33,623 nt of DNA, from assembly GCA_025358555.1 (NCBI GenBank), contig JANYJD010000158.1:1-33623 (forward strand). The letters run 5' to 3'. The notes below the pieces were generated by a model. That model searched no databases, was not told the origin of the DNA, and saw nothing but the letters and a program-made list of their open reading frames with translations. Shown piece by piece: positions 26,105 to 33,623 of this stretch; the first letter of the stretch is position 1, and every line of letters starts with the position of its first letter. The DNA comes from Rhodoferax sp. GTDB lineage: Bacteria; Pseudomonadota; Gammaproteobacteria; Burkholderiales; Burkholderiaceae_C. Both the position numbers and the translations under genes were made by a program.

Positions 26105-26530
26105 TCAGGCGGCTGGGGGTTTGCCCGAGGCGCTGTCAGAAGGTTTGCTGGCGGCAGGAGCTGCCGCTTTGGTGTCGCTCTTGGATTCGGTTTTTGATTC
26201 CGTTTTGGTGTCGGTTCTCGAGTCCGTTTTGGCGTCGGTTTTGGCGTCGGTTTTGGAGTCGCTGGCCTTGGATTCGCCAGTGCCCGACGCGCCTGTCGCG
26301 CTGGAACCCGCCTCGGACTTGTCGCCCGAGGGCGCACCCGCAGTGCCACCGCCCTTGAAGTCGGTCGCATACCAGCCTGAGCCCTTGAGCTGGAAGCCAG
26401 CCGCAGTCAACTGCTTTTTGAACGCGGGGGCACCGCAGACTGGACAGTCCGTCAACGGCGCGTCTGACATTTTTTGCAAAACGTCTTTGGCGTGTCCGCA
26501 AGACTCGCATTTATAGGCGTAAATTGGCAT
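26105..26530 (-). CDS. FmdB family zinc-ribbon protein with repeat tail
   Basis: A 141-residue protein whose first 75 residues are the FmdB/CxxC_CxxC_SSSS zinc ribbon: MPIYAYKCESCGH, with cysteines 8, 11, 29 and 32. The segment FQLKGSGWYATDFK is typical. The rest is a low-complexity tail rich in Lys, Thr, Asp, Ser and Ala, built from four-residue units (KTDA, KTES) and coded by a 12-bp tandem repeat. The role of FmdB proteins is poorly known; regulation has been proposed. The ATG at 26530 is chosen because it gives the standard FmdB start. Confidence 0.9.
   Translation of the reverse strand: MPIYAYKCESCGHAKDVLQKMSDAPLTDCPVCGAPAFKKQLTAAGFQLKGSGWYATDFKGGGTAGAPSGDKSEAGSSATGASGTGESKASDSKTDAKTDAKTDSRTDTKTESKTESKSDTKAAAPAASKPSDSASGKPPAA
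26171..26266 (-). repeat. Degenerate 12-bp tandem repeat in the fmdB tail
   Basis: About eight 12-bp units, two of them identical (plus strand GGCGTCGGTTTT at 26231 and 26243). Each codes for a four-residue unit of K-[TS]-[DE]-x. Length differences between strains would stay in frame. Confidence 0.85.
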
Positions 26531-26611
26531 GGCTCTGGGGTTGGACTCAGGTAGGCGCGCAAGGCGGCTTGGCAAAGCCCTCGATTATAGGGCGGACAGC
26601 TAAAACAAGCC

Positions 26612-28177
26612 TTAAAACACCCGCACACGCACCACAAGCTGCATCGCCAGCAGACCCAGCGCAAAGCCGATGCCGCCGTAAATCAGCGCCTGGAGCAAAC
26701 GGTTGGTGCGTTTCTGCTCCGCCAGCAGCTCCTCTAGCTGACGTTGCTGGTTGCCGGGGCGCTGCTTGAGAAAATCGTGCAGCAGCCGGGGCAGCTCGGG
26801 CAACAGCGTCGCGTAGCGCGGAGCCTGGTCTTTGAGCTGGTTGAGCAACTTTTGCGGCCCCACCTGCTCGATCATCCACTTCTCAAGAAATGGCCTGGCG
26901 CTGTTCCACAGATCGAGGTCCGGGTCAAGGTCACGCCCCAGCCCTTCGATGTTGAGCAGCGTTTTTTGCAGCAGCACCAGTTGCGGCTGGATTTCCACCT
27001 GAAAACGGCGCGACGTCTGGAACAGCCGCATCAGCACCAGCCCGAGCGAGATTTCCTTCAGAGGCCGGTCAAAGTAAGGCTCGCACACGGCGCGGATGGC
27101 GCTCTCCAGCTCATCCACGCGCGTGCCCGCAGGCACCCAGCCGGATTCAATGTGCAGCTCGGCCACGCGCTTGTAATCACGGCGGAAAAACGCGGTGAAG
27201 TTTTGCGCCAGGTACTCTTTGTCGATTTCCGTCAGGGTGCCAACGATGCCGAAATCAAGCGAGATATAGCGGCCAAAGGTGGCCGGGTCCACGCTGACCT
27301 GGATGTTGCCGGGGTGCATGTCCGCGTGAAAAAAACCATCGCGAAACACCTGGGTGAAAAACAGCGTGACACCGTCGCGCGCCAGCTTGGGGATATCCAC
27401 CCCCGCTTCGCGCAGCCTGGCCACCTGACTGATGGGAATGCCATGCATGCGCTCCATCACAATCACGTCGGTGGTGCAAAAATCCCAGTACATCTCGGGG
27501 ATAAGCACCAAGTCCAGCCCGGCCATGTTGCGCCGCAGTTGCGCAGCGCTGGAGGCCTCGCGCACTAGGTCCAGCTCGTCGTGCAGGTATTTGTCAAACT
27601 CGGCCACCACCTCGCGCGGTTTGAGGCGCTTGCCATCGCCTGACAGGCCCTCCACCCAGCCGGCCATCATCCGCATCAGGGCCAGGTCTTTGTCGATGGC
27701 ACCCAGCATGCCGGGGCGCAACACCTTGACCGCGACATCGCGCTCCTTGCCGTCGCGGTCCACCAGCTTGGCAAAGTGGACTTGCGCAATCGACGCGCTG
27801 GCGATGGGCGCGCGGTCAAACGACGAAAACACCTCGCCCACGGGCTTGCCGAATGCGCGCTCGATGATGGCCACCGCCACGTCAGACGGAAACGGCGGCA
27901 CGCGGTCTTGCAGGCGCGCCAGCTCATCGGCAATGTCCACCGGCATCAAATCGCGCCGGGTTGACAGCACCTGCCCAAACTTGACAAAGATCGGCCCCAG
28001 ACGTTCCAGCGCCTCGCGCAGGCGCTGGCCGCGCGGTGCGCCCAGATTGCGGCCCACCGACACGATGCGCGCCAGCACGTGCAGCCAGGGCTTCTGGAAG
28101 CTGGTCAGGACGAGTTCATCCAGGCCATAGCGCAACACAATCCATACGATGAAAGCGCCCCGGAACAGCCGCCTCAT
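26612..28177 (-). CDS. ubiB: UbiB, ubiquinone biosynthesis atypical kinase/ATPase
   Basis: Needed for coenzyme Q synthesis; a membrane-bound member of the ABC1/ADCK atypical kinase family with ATPase activity. The 521 residues contain the family's KxGQ motif ([14 protein letters not shown], about 65), the alanine-rich A-loop replaced region SASIAQVH, the lysine in VAVKVLRPG, and the metal site LDFGIVG. Two hydrophobic helices end the protein ([19 protein letters not shown]), as in UbiB. Its ATG overlaps the ubiJ stop by four bases (ATGA), so it is translationally coupled. The start is well supported. Confidence 0.95.
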   Translation of the reverse strand: MRRLFRGAFIVWIVLRYGLDELVLTSFQKPWLHVLARIVSVGRNLGAPRGQRLREALERLGPIFVKFGQVLSTRRDLMPVDIADELARLQDRVPPFPSDVAVAIIERAFGKPVGEVFSSFDRAPIASASIAQVHFAKLVDRDGKERDVAVKVLRPGMLGAIDKDLALMRMMAGWVEGLSGDGKRLKPREVVAEFDKYLHDELDLVREASSAAQLRRNMAGLDLVLIPEMYWDFCTTDVIVMERMHGIPISQVARLREAGVDIPKLARDGVTLFFTQVFRDGFFHADMHPGNIQVSVDPATFGRYISLDFGIVGTLTEIDKEYLAQNFTAFFRRDYKRVAELHIESGWVPAGTRVDELESAIRAVCEPYFDRPLKEISLGLVLMRLFQTSRRFQVEIQPQLVLLQKTLLNIEGLGRDLDPDLDLWNSARPFLEKWMIEQVGPQKLLNQLKDQAPRYATLLPELPRLLHDFLKQRPGNQQRQLEELLAEQKRTNRLLQALIYGGIGFALGLLAMQLVVRVRVF

Positions 28178-28695
28178 GGGGTTGCACCGCCACCGGGTGC
28201 GTGGGTGCCGCCGCTGCCTCCAGCAAACTGGCGCAGCGCGGTGCCGATGCTGCGGACTGCCCGGCCCAGCATGTGGGCTGGTACATCGCCCATGATGCGC
28301 GACAGGTCTTCTTCGACGTCCCAGCGAATGTGGTCCACCAGCCAGTTGACCTCGGCCGCCAGTTGCACGTCGCCTTCAATGCGCACGCCCGGTTTATCGC
28401 CACGCAACAGCGCCTGCGCAATGGCCATGGGCGACTCCTGAGTGACCACCAGCGTCAGGTCTGGCAGCGCGCCCAAGTCTGCCAGATCGAGCAAGCCCGC
28501 CGGAGTTGCTACTAATTTCATTGCAAAAAAACGCCACTCCATAAGGACAACATGGCCTTTTTGCCGCGCCAGTCGGCTGGTGGCCTCTTTTTCCTGCATC
28601 AAAATATGGTTCAGCAGCAGGACTATGCGGCGCTGGGCTTCGTCGATCGCCCAAGCGGGCGGCGTCAGCAAAGAAAAAGGGGACTGTGTTGCCAT
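28174..28695 (-). CDS. ubiJ: UbiJ-like SCP2-domain ubiquinone biosynthesis factor
   Basis: Accessory factor that binds isoprenoid intermediates for the cytosolic ubiquinone-synthesis complex. The 173 residues carry an SCP2-like domain ([17 protein letters not shown] to [20 protein letters not shown]) and the family's [13 protein letters not shown] segment. The C-terminus is Gly-rich. It stands between a Tim44-like gene and ubiB, with ubiE further up. The start codon lies in the loop of a strong terminator-like hairpin (28679-28702) and there is no separate Shine-Dalgarno sequence; a GGGGA is in the hairpin's 5' arm. That suggests control of translation or termination here. Confidence 0.9.
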   Translation of the reverse strand: MATQSPFSLLTPPAWAIDEAQRRIVLLLNHILMQEKEATSRLARQKGHVVLMEWRFFAMKLVATPAGLLDLADLGALPDLTLVVTQESPMAIAQALLRGDKPGVRIEGDVQLAAEVNWLVDHIRWDVEEDLSRIMGDVPAHMLGRAVRSIGTALRQFAGGSGGTHAPGGGATP

Positions 28696-28702
28696 AGTCC
28701 CC
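28674..28702 (-). promoter_or_regulatory. Terminator-like hairpin enclosing the ubiJ start codon
   Basis: On the minus strand GGGGACT (28702-28696) pairs perfectly with AGTCCCC (28685-28679). The 10-base loop begins with the ATG of ubiJ, and five T follow (28678-28674). The form is that of an intrinsic terminator, yet it lies over a start codon. It could attenuate transcription or hide the start from ribosomes. Confidence 0.6.
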
Positions 28703-28709
28703 GATTATT

Positions 28710-28724
28710 GCGCCATTGAGGCGC
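28710..28724 (-). other. Small hairpin in the Tim44-ubiJ gap
   Basis: GCGCC and GGCGC pair around a five-base loop just upstream of the ubiJ start hairpin. Together the two hairpins take up much of the 46-bp gap. On the plus strand TTTT follows, so it could also act as a weak terminator for antisense transcription. Confidence 0.4.
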
Positions 28725-28741
28725 TTTTCAATTTGAAAGGA

Positions 28742-29743
28742 TTACTGCAAGGCTTGCACGCCTGCCACCAGCCAGCCGCTGTGGCCGCTCTTGGGTTTGG
28801 TCATGTTCCAGACCTCGCGGAACGGGCTTGGGCCGCTCGACGGGTCTTCCTTGATCATGCCTGAGAACTCGACGCTGGCCATGTAGTCGTCACCCAGGTC
28901 TTCAATGCCGAGCAGGCTCGCCTCCAGCATCACCACATCGGTGTGGTTGGCCGGGCCACCGGTGTGAACTTCGCGTTCGGCCAGCTGGGTCTGGATTTCC
29001 TTGAGCATGCTGTCGGTCATCATCACGCGCAAGCCATTGATGTCAGATTTGTCCCAAGCGGCTTGCAGGGTAATGAAGTTGCCTTTTGCTGCTTTGAGGA
29101 AGCCCGCGGTATCGAACCCCGCTGGCACGCCCCAGTTCTGGGAGCCCGTCAAGGCCGAGCCGATCATCGAACCAGAGGTCTGGTGGCCCGCATCCAGCGG
29201 CATGCCGTTGCTGCGTTCCCACGGACGGGCGGACGCGTCGTTGCCGACGTTTTCAGGCCGGTATGGTTTGGGCTCCGACACGGGAGCACCACCCGCACCG
29301 GCTCCCTGAAACGCAAACGGTGATTTGTTCTCCACGCCATTTTGCGCGGAGCCTTGCCCCGCACCTTGCGCCCGGCGGCGCATGAACCAGCCCACGGCCA
29401 GCATGATTGCCAATGCCATCAAGCCGAACATCACAATATTGCCCAGTGCGCCACCCATGCCCAAGGAATGGGCCAGCGCAGCCAAGCCCAAGCCAGCGGC
29501 CAGGCCGCCCAGCATGGCACCCCAAGGTTTCTTGGGCGCGACAGCAGGCGCAGCCGCCGCTGCGGGAGCAGGCTTGGCCGAGTTTTGTGCAGCACCGCTA
29601 GGAGCCGATGGTGCGGCGTCGCGATGGGTCACGTTGTTCGACTGCTTGCCGACAGAACCGCCGCCGCCCAGGCGTTTGGCAGCGTCGGCGTTAACCCCGG
29701 CCAAGGCCAGTGTCGTTGCAAGAATAAAAGCCCAAAGTTTCAT
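28742..29743 (-). CDS. Tim44-like domain protein
   Basis: A 333-residue protein with a signal peptide (WAFILATTLALAGVNADA), a Gly/Ser/Ala/Pro-rich linker, two adjacent hydrophobic segments at about 75-115 (MLGGLAAGLGLAALAHSLG and IVMFGLMALAIMLAVGWFM), and a C-terminal Tim44-like domain from about 205 (FLKAAKGNFITLQAAWDKSD to VWNMTKPK). Bacterial Tim44-domain proteins are membrane-associated and of unknown role. A strong Shine-Dalgarno sequence (GGAGG) precedes the ATG. It lies between ubiE and ubiJ in the usual order for this group, and may be cotranscribed with them. Confidence 0.9.
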   Translation of the reverse strand: MKLWAFILATTLALAGVNADAAKRLGGGGSVGKQSNNVTHRDAAPSAPSGAAQNSAKPAPAAAAAPAVAPKKPWGAMLGGLAAGLGLAALAHSLGMGGALGNIVMFGLMALAIMLAVGWFMRRRAQGAGQGSAQNGVENKSPFAFQGAGAGGAPVSEPKPYRPENVGNDASARPWERSNGMPLDAGHQTSGSMIGSALTGSQNWGVPAGFDTAGFLKAAKGNFITLQAAWDKSDINGLRVMMTDSMLKEIQTQLAEREVHTGGPANHTDVVMLEASLLGIEDLGDDYMASVEFSGMIKEDPSSGPSPFREVWNMTKPKSGHSGWLVAGVQALQ

Positions 29744-29858
29744 AGTGCCTCCAAAGTGATGGATAGATAAGAGCCAACTGTCAAATTACAAGCAAAAAAT
29801 ACACGTCAATAACCTGAACCGAATCGCCGCGCTGGGACTCCGGCTTGCCCCGTATTGT

Positions 29859-30596
29859 CTAGCACTTGATTCCAGCATGCAACGCCACCATGCCACCAGT
29901 AAGGTTGTGATAGTCCACATGGCCAAAGCCGCCTTTGAGCATCATGGCTTTTAACTCTGCCTGCCCAGGGTGCATGCGGATCGACTCCGCCAGGTAGCGG
30001 TAACTGGAATCATCCCCGGCCACCAGCTTGCCCAAATTTGGCAAGATTTTGAACGAGTACCAGTCGTAGGCTTTTTCCAGCGGCTTGGCGACTTTGGAAA
30101 ACTCTAGAACCAGCAGCTTGCCGCCGGGTTTGAGCACCCGGTTCATCTCAGCCAGCGCAGCATCTTTGTCGGTCATGTTGCGCAGGCCAAAGGCCACACT
30201 CACCACGTCAAAATGATTGGTGGCAAACGGCAGCTTCTCGGCGTCGCACACCAGCGTGGGCACCGCCACGCCGGCGTCCAGCAGGCGGTCGCGCCCGGTG
30301 CGAAGCATGGCTTGGTTGATGTCGGTGTGCACCACCTGGCCCGACTTGCCCACTTTTTTGGAAAAAGCCAGTGCCAGATCGCCCGTACCGCCGGCAATGT
30401 CCAGCACCTTGTGGCCTTCCCGCACATCGGCCACCAAGACCGTGTAGGCCTTCCAGGCGCGGTGCAGGCCGAGCGACATCAGGTCGTTCATCAAATCGTA
30501 TTTGGGCGCGACGGAATCAAACACGCCGCGCACGCGAGCCGCCTTGGCGGCAGCGTCTACCGATTCAAATCCAAAATGTGTTGACACCATGGACAT
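29859..30596 (-). CDS. ubiE: Ubiquinone/menaquinone biosynthesis C-methyltransferase
   Basis: Transfers a methyl group from S-adenosylmethionine to the quinone ring. The 245 residues have the UbiE start ([34 protein letters not shown]), the SAM-binding loop [14 protein letters not shown] at about 68-81, and the C-terminal motif [12 protein letters not shown]. ATGs at 30596 and 30590 are both possible. It heads the ubiE-Tim44-ubiJ-ubiB block. The 115-bp gap after it holds nothing obvious. Confidence 0.96.
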   Translation of the reverse strand: MSMVSTHFGFESVDAAAKAARVRGVFDSVAPKYDLMNDLMSLGLHRAWKAYTVLVADVREGHKVLDIAGGTGDLALAFSKKVGKSGQVVHTDINQAMLRTGRDRLLDAGVAVPTLVCDAEKLPFATNHFDVVSVAFGLRNMTDKDAALAEMNRVLKPGGKLLVLEFSKVAKPLEKAYDWYSFKILPNLGKLVAGDDSSYRYLAESIRMHPGQAELKAMMLKGGFGHVDYHNLTGGMVALHAGIKC

Positions 30597-30681
30597 GGAT
30601 GCTAGCCGCTAAACACGGTACAGAGGCTAGAACCCCGCATCAATACAGGGAATTTGTCGTAGAACCAATGAATACCGGCCA

Positions 30682-30728
30682 TAGCCCTCGTCCAATATCA
30701 ATAGTTTGCTATATCATAAATAGCAAAC
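30682..30728 (+). repeat. Interspersed repeat, copy E
   Basis: Core TAGCCCTCGTCC...ATAGTTTGCTA, 23 of 30 bases as in copy A. Its right end has a perfect 9-bp stem, GTTTGCTAT (30704-30712) with ATAGCAAAC (30720-30728), around a seven-base loop. It lies in the gap of 265 bp between ubiE and the ABC transporter genes. Confidence 0.75.
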
Positions 30729-30784
30729 CAGCTCCGCAAAAAAAGAGTTAGCGCGTGGCTGAGGCGCTGCCTACTGGGCCGACG

Positions 30785-30820
30785 TTCATGCACGCGAAGC
30801 CAAGCGCCCCGATGCATGAA
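30785..30820. repeat. Perfect 8-bp inverted repeat in the ubiE-transporter gap
   Basis: TTCATGCA (30785-30792) and TGCATGAA (30813-30820) pair around a 20-base loop. It lies 42 bp beyond the stop of the last transporter gene. No T-run follows on the minus strand, so a terminator role is not shown. Confidence 0.45.
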
Positions 30821-30861
30821 TGTTCTTTCACCTTAACCCGGCCCGGCGTTCAGCGCGGGGG

Positions 30862-31869
30862 CTATAGCCGTCCCTCTTCCACAGCGTGGCAGGCGATTTT
30901 GATGCCCGCAATGGTCTTGAGCGCAGGCCGTTCGGTGCGGCAGCGGTGGTTGGCATGCGGACAGCGCGGGTTGAACGCACAGCCCGGCGGCGGGTTGAGC
31001 GGGTTGGGCACCTCGCCCTGCACAGGCGTGCGCGCGCGGCCCACGTCGTTCATTTTTGGAATCGCGTCCAGCAGCATGCGGGTGTAGGGGTGGCGCGGGT
31101 GGGCAAACAGCGCCTGCTTGTCGGCCAGTTCGACCAGGCGGCCCAGGTACATCACACCGACCTGGTCGCTCACGTGGCGCACCACGGCCAGGTTGTGCGA
31201 GATGAAAAGATAGGTGAGCCCCAGCCTGCGCTGCAGGTCTTTCATGATGTTAAGCACCTGCGCCTGCACGCTCACGTCCAGCGCCGACGTGGGCTCGTCA
31301 CACACCAGAAAATCCGGCTGCGTGGCCAGCGCGCGCGCGATGGAGATGCGCTGGCGCTGGCCGCCCGAAAACTGGTGCGGGTATTTCGGCATGTCCAGCG
31401 GGCTCAGGCCCACCGATTGCAGCAGCTCGCCGACGCGTGCTTTCAACGCCTGCGGGTCGGTGATCAGGCCATGCTCGCTGAGCGGCTCGCCCACAATGTC
31501 CTGCACAATCCAGCGCGGGTTCAGCGACGCATACGGGTCCTGAAAAATCATCTGGATGCGACGGCGCAAATCGAGGCCCTGCGGCGTCTTGAAGGCGGCA
31601 TGCGCGTCTTGCCCGTCAAACGTCAAGCCACCCCGCGTCGGCTCGTACAGGCCTACCAGCAGCTTGGCCACGGTGCTTTTGCCGCAGCCGGACTCGCCCA
31701 CCAGTGCCAGCGTCTTGCCTTTTTCAATCTCGAAGCTTACGCCGTCTACTGCGTGCAGGAAGACCTTGGGTTTGCGCTCCAGCACGCGGTTGAGCCAAGG
31801 GGCTGACACATCGAATGTCATGGCCAGGTCCGTTGCCTGGACCAGTGCTGTACTTGCTGGCGTGCTCAT
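30862..31869 (-). CDS. Dipeptide/oligopeptide ABC transporter ATPase, DppF/OppF-like
   Basis: Second ATPase of a peptide-type importer, 335 residues. It has Walker A (GESGCGKST), the Q-loop, the signature [15 protein letters not shown], Walker B (FLVCDEP), and the C-terminal oligopeptide domain with [11 protein letters not shown] and a second pair of cysteines, which in relatives may bind an Fe-S cluster. Its ATG overlaps the previous ATPase stop by four bases. It is the last gene of the operon in this window. The substrate could be a di- or oligopeptide or a similar compound. Confidence 0.93.
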   Translation of the reverse strand: MSTPASTALVQATDLAMTFDVSAPWLNRVLERKPKVFLHAVDGVSFEIEKGKTLALVGESGCGKSTVAKLLVGLYEPTRGGLTFDGQDAHAAFKTPQGLDLRRRIQMIFQDPYASLNPRWIVQDIVGEPLSEHGLITDPQALKARVGELLQSVGLSPLDMPKYPHQFSGGQRQRISIARALATQPDFLVCDEPTSALDVSVQAQVLNIMKDLQRRLGLTYLFISHNLAVVRHVSDQVGVMYLGRLVELADKQALFAHPRHPYTRMLLDAIPKMNDVGRARTPVQGEVPNPLNPPPGCAFNPRCPHANHRCRTERPALKTIAGIKIACHAVEEGRL

Positions 31870-32834
31870 CGGGGCGCGCCCTCATGCAGCCAGCAAGCCG
31901 CGCGAGTGGCCCCGGCGCTCATCAAATCTGGCCGCACAGTTTTGCATTTATCAAAGGTTTTGGGGCAGCGCGGATTGAAGGCGCAGCCGGTTGGAATGGC
32001 ATTCAGGCGCGGCATTGCGCCGTCAATCTGGCTTAGGCGCTCGACCTCTTTGGTGATGTCGGGAATCGCCCCCATCAGGCCCACGGTGTACGGGTGCGCC
32101 GGGTGGTTGATGACCTCATGCACCGGGCCGATTTCGGCAATGCGCCCGGCGTACAGCACCGCCACGCGGTCGCAGGTTTCGGCAATCACGCCCATGTCGT
32201 GGGTGATCAGCATCACAGCGGCTCCGCGCTGCTTGCAGATGTTTTTGAGCAGCAGGATGATCTGCGCCTGGATCGACACATCCAGCGCCGTGGTGGGCTC
32301 ATCGGCCACGATCAGCTTGGGCTCTGCCGCCAGCGCCAATGCAATCACCACGCGCTGGCGCATGCCCCCCGAGAACTGGTGCGGGTAGTGGTCCAGGCGC
32401 TCGGCGGCGGCGGGAATGCCGGTGTCTTGCAGCAGCGAGACAGCGCGCTCGCGGGCCTCCTTGCGGCTCACGGGCAAGTGCGCCAGAATCGTCTCCATCA
32501 ACTGCGCACCCACCGTGTTCAGCGGGTTCAGCGAGGTGAGCGGGTCCTGGAAAATCGCGCCAATGCGCCGGCCGCGGATGTGCCGCATGGCATCAAAACC
32601 GAGGTTGTCAATGCGCTGGCCCTCCAGCAAAATCTGGCCCCCGGCAATGCGCCCAGGCGGTTCCAGCAGGCCGATGATCGCCGCGCCTGTGAGCGACTTG
32701 CCCGCGCCCGATTCACCCACCACACCCAGGATTTCCCCGGGTGCGATGTCGAATGAGATGTCGTCAATCGCCCGCAGCGTGCCGTGGCGGCTCGGGAACT
32801 CGACGACGAGGTTTTTGACTTGAAGCAGCGTCAT
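31866..32834 (-). CDS. Dipeptide/oligopeptide ABC transporter ATPase, DppD/OppD-like
   Basis: First ATPase of the importer, 322 residues. Seen are Walker A ([10 protein letters not shown]), signature [15 protein letters not shown], Walker B (LIVADEP), the H-loop (ITHDMGV), and the C-terminal [12 protein letters not shown] motif. It is translationally coupled at both ends: its ATG overlaps the permease stop and its stop overlaps the next ATG by four bases each. Confidence 0.93.
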   Translation of the reverse strand: MTLLQVKNLVVEFPSRHGTLRAIDDISFDIAPGEILGVVGESGAGKSLTGAAIIGLLEPPGRIAGGQILLEGQRIDNLGFDAMRHIRGRRIGAIFQDPLTSLNPLNTVGAQLMETILAHLPVSRKEARERAVSLLQDTGIPAAAERLDHYPHQFSGGMRQRVVIALALAAEPKLIVADEPTTALDVSIQAQIILLLKNICKQRGAAVMLITHDMGVIAETCDRVAVLYAGRIAEIGPVHEVINHPAHPYTVGLMGAIPDITKEVERLSQIDGAMPRLNAIPTGCAFNPRCPKTFDKCKTVRPDLMSAGATRAACWLHEGAPR

Positions 32835-33623
32835 CTCAAACGGGGGTTGAGGGCATCACGCAGCCAGTCGCCCAGCAGGTTAACGGAGAGCGAAATAGCC
32901 ACCAGCATCAGGCCCGGGAACACGGTAATCCACCATTCGCCGGAAAAAAGAAAATCTTTGCCGACGCTGATGAGCGTGCCCAGCGACGGCGTGGTCACGG
33001 GCGCGCCCACACCCAAAAACGACAGCGTCGCTTCGATGATGATGGCCGTGGCCACATGCAGCGTGGCCAGCACCATCACCGGCCCCATGACATTGGGCAA
33101 CACGTGCCGACGCATGATGCGCATGCGCGACACACCGGTGACGCGGGCTGCCTGTACATATTCCTTGTTGCGCTCCACCAACGTGGAGCCGCGCACGGTG
33201 CGGGCGTACTGCACCCAGCCCGACAGCGTGATGGAGATGATCAGCACGCCAAATGCCAGTGAGCCCTGCGCGTTCGGGAACAGCGCGCGGCCCACGCCGG
33301 CAATCAGCAAGGCAATCAAGATGGGCGGGAACGACAGCATCACGTCGCACAGGCGCATCAGCACGGTATCGACCCAGCCGCCCACGAAGCCGGACACCAG
33401 CCCCAGCGTGACGCCAATGATCATTGACAAAACAACCGACGCAAACCCCACAATGAGGGAGATGCGCGCGCCATACATCAGTGCCGATAGAATGTCGCGG
33501 CCCTGGCTGTCGGTGCCCAGTAAGTACTTGCTGCTGCCGGTGGCTATCCAAGCCGGGGGCAGGCGCGAATCGCCCAGCTCCAGCGTGGCCAGGTCAAACG
33601 GGTTGTGCGGGGCCACCCATCCT
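32831..33623 (-). CDS. Dipeptide/oligopeptide ABC transporter permease, DppC/OppC-like (5' end beyond window)
   Basis: Inner-membrane permease of the same transporter; at least 262 residues are visible and the frame is open to the right edge. It shows HNPFDL..., LLGTDSQGRDILSALMYGARISL, five hydrophobic helices, the EAA loop (EYVQAARVTGVSRMRIMRRHVLPNVM) that contacts the ATPase, and the end [14 protein letters not shown]. The N-terminal helix usual in DppC is missing only because it lies outside the window. A DppB permease and a binding protein are expected further upstream. Confidence 0.93.
   Translation of the reverse strand, partial: GWVAPHNPFDLATLELGDSRLPPAWIATGSSKYLLGTDSQGRDILSALMYGARISLIVGFASVVLSMIIGVTLGLVSGFVGGWVDTVLMRLCDVMLSFPPILIALLIAGVGRALFPNAQGSLAFGVLIISITLSGWVQYARTVRGSTLVERNKEYVQAARVTGVSRMRIMRRHVLPNVMGPVMVLATLHVATAIIIEATLSFLGVGAPVTTPSLGTLISVGKDFLFSGEWWITVFPGLMLVAISLSVNLLGDWLRDALNPRLR

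Noticed and set aside
26744-27568. A 274-codon open frame opposite ubiB
   Set aside because: Shadow of ubiB; His- and Gln-rich with no recognisable motif.
28495-28525. Possible repeat copy in ubiJ (ATTAGTAGCAACTCC)
   Set aside because: The encoded [12 protein letters not shown] is a conserved UbiJ segment, so the match is explained by coding sequence.
30755-31087. A 110-codon plus-strand open frame overlapping the end of the DppF-like gene
   Set aside because: More than half lies antisense to a clear ATPase gene, and the start has no ribosome binding site or family match.

Overview
The window looks like ordinary chromosome from a betaproteobacterium of the Comamonadaceae (Rhodoferax/Polaromonas-like). 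This is inferred from the high G+C content, from gene orders such as metG/apbC, DUF3460-scpA, secB-gpsA, fmdB-DUF502-aspS-nudB-EEP-clsB and ubiE-Tim44-ubiJ-ubiB, and from a short interspersed repeat of a type I associate with this family. I saw no rRNA, tRNA, prophage, complete insertion sequence or CRISPR array.

Layout. 1-5.0 kb: the start of apbC/mrp diverges from metG. A complete myo-inositol oxygenase follows metG, then a membrane PAS-GGDEF protein on the other strand and a C-terminal remnant of a DUF1275 membrane protein. 5.0-8.1 kb: a BamE/SmpA-like lipoprotein diverges from DUF3460, scpA follows, then two small lipoproteins on the minus strand. 8.2-10.6 kb (minus): rhodanese, grxC, secB and gpsA. 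10.7-14.2 kb (plus): gpmA, an S41 C-terminal processing protease, a 177-bp tandem duplication without genes, and a MoeB/ThiF-like E1 enzyme. 14.2-18.3 kb: a secreted nuclease facing away from a SulP transporter, then a soluble GGDEF protein overlapping a MinD/FlhG-like ATPase. 18.3-23.0 kb (minus): DUF429, a BLUF photoreceptor, folE, clsB, an EEP phosphodiesterase and nudB. 23.0-26.6 kb: a Phd/CcdA-type antitoxin with a fused stub of its toxin, then aspS, DUF502 and fmdB. 26.6-30.6 kb (minus): ubiE, a Tim44-like protein, ubiJ and ubiB, for ubiquinone synthesis. 30.9-33.6 kb: the end of a dipeptide/oligopeptide ABC transporter operon.

Themes. Lipid and membrane work is represented by gpsA, clsB, secB and the DUF502 and Tim44-like proteins. 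Pterin synthesis has folE and nudB. Signalling has two GGDEF proteins and one BLUF protein. 

I found no clear new multi-gene system. The most unusual signals are regulatory or repeat-based. A terminator-like hairpin holds the ubiJ start codon in its loop. A five-unit 12-bp tandem repeat lies directly before the antitoxin start and copies its Shine-Dalgarno sequence. The antitoxin reads in frame into a truncated CcdB-like toxin. A short repeat family fills intergenic gaps, touches start and stop codons, and in at least one gene codes for a signal peptide.
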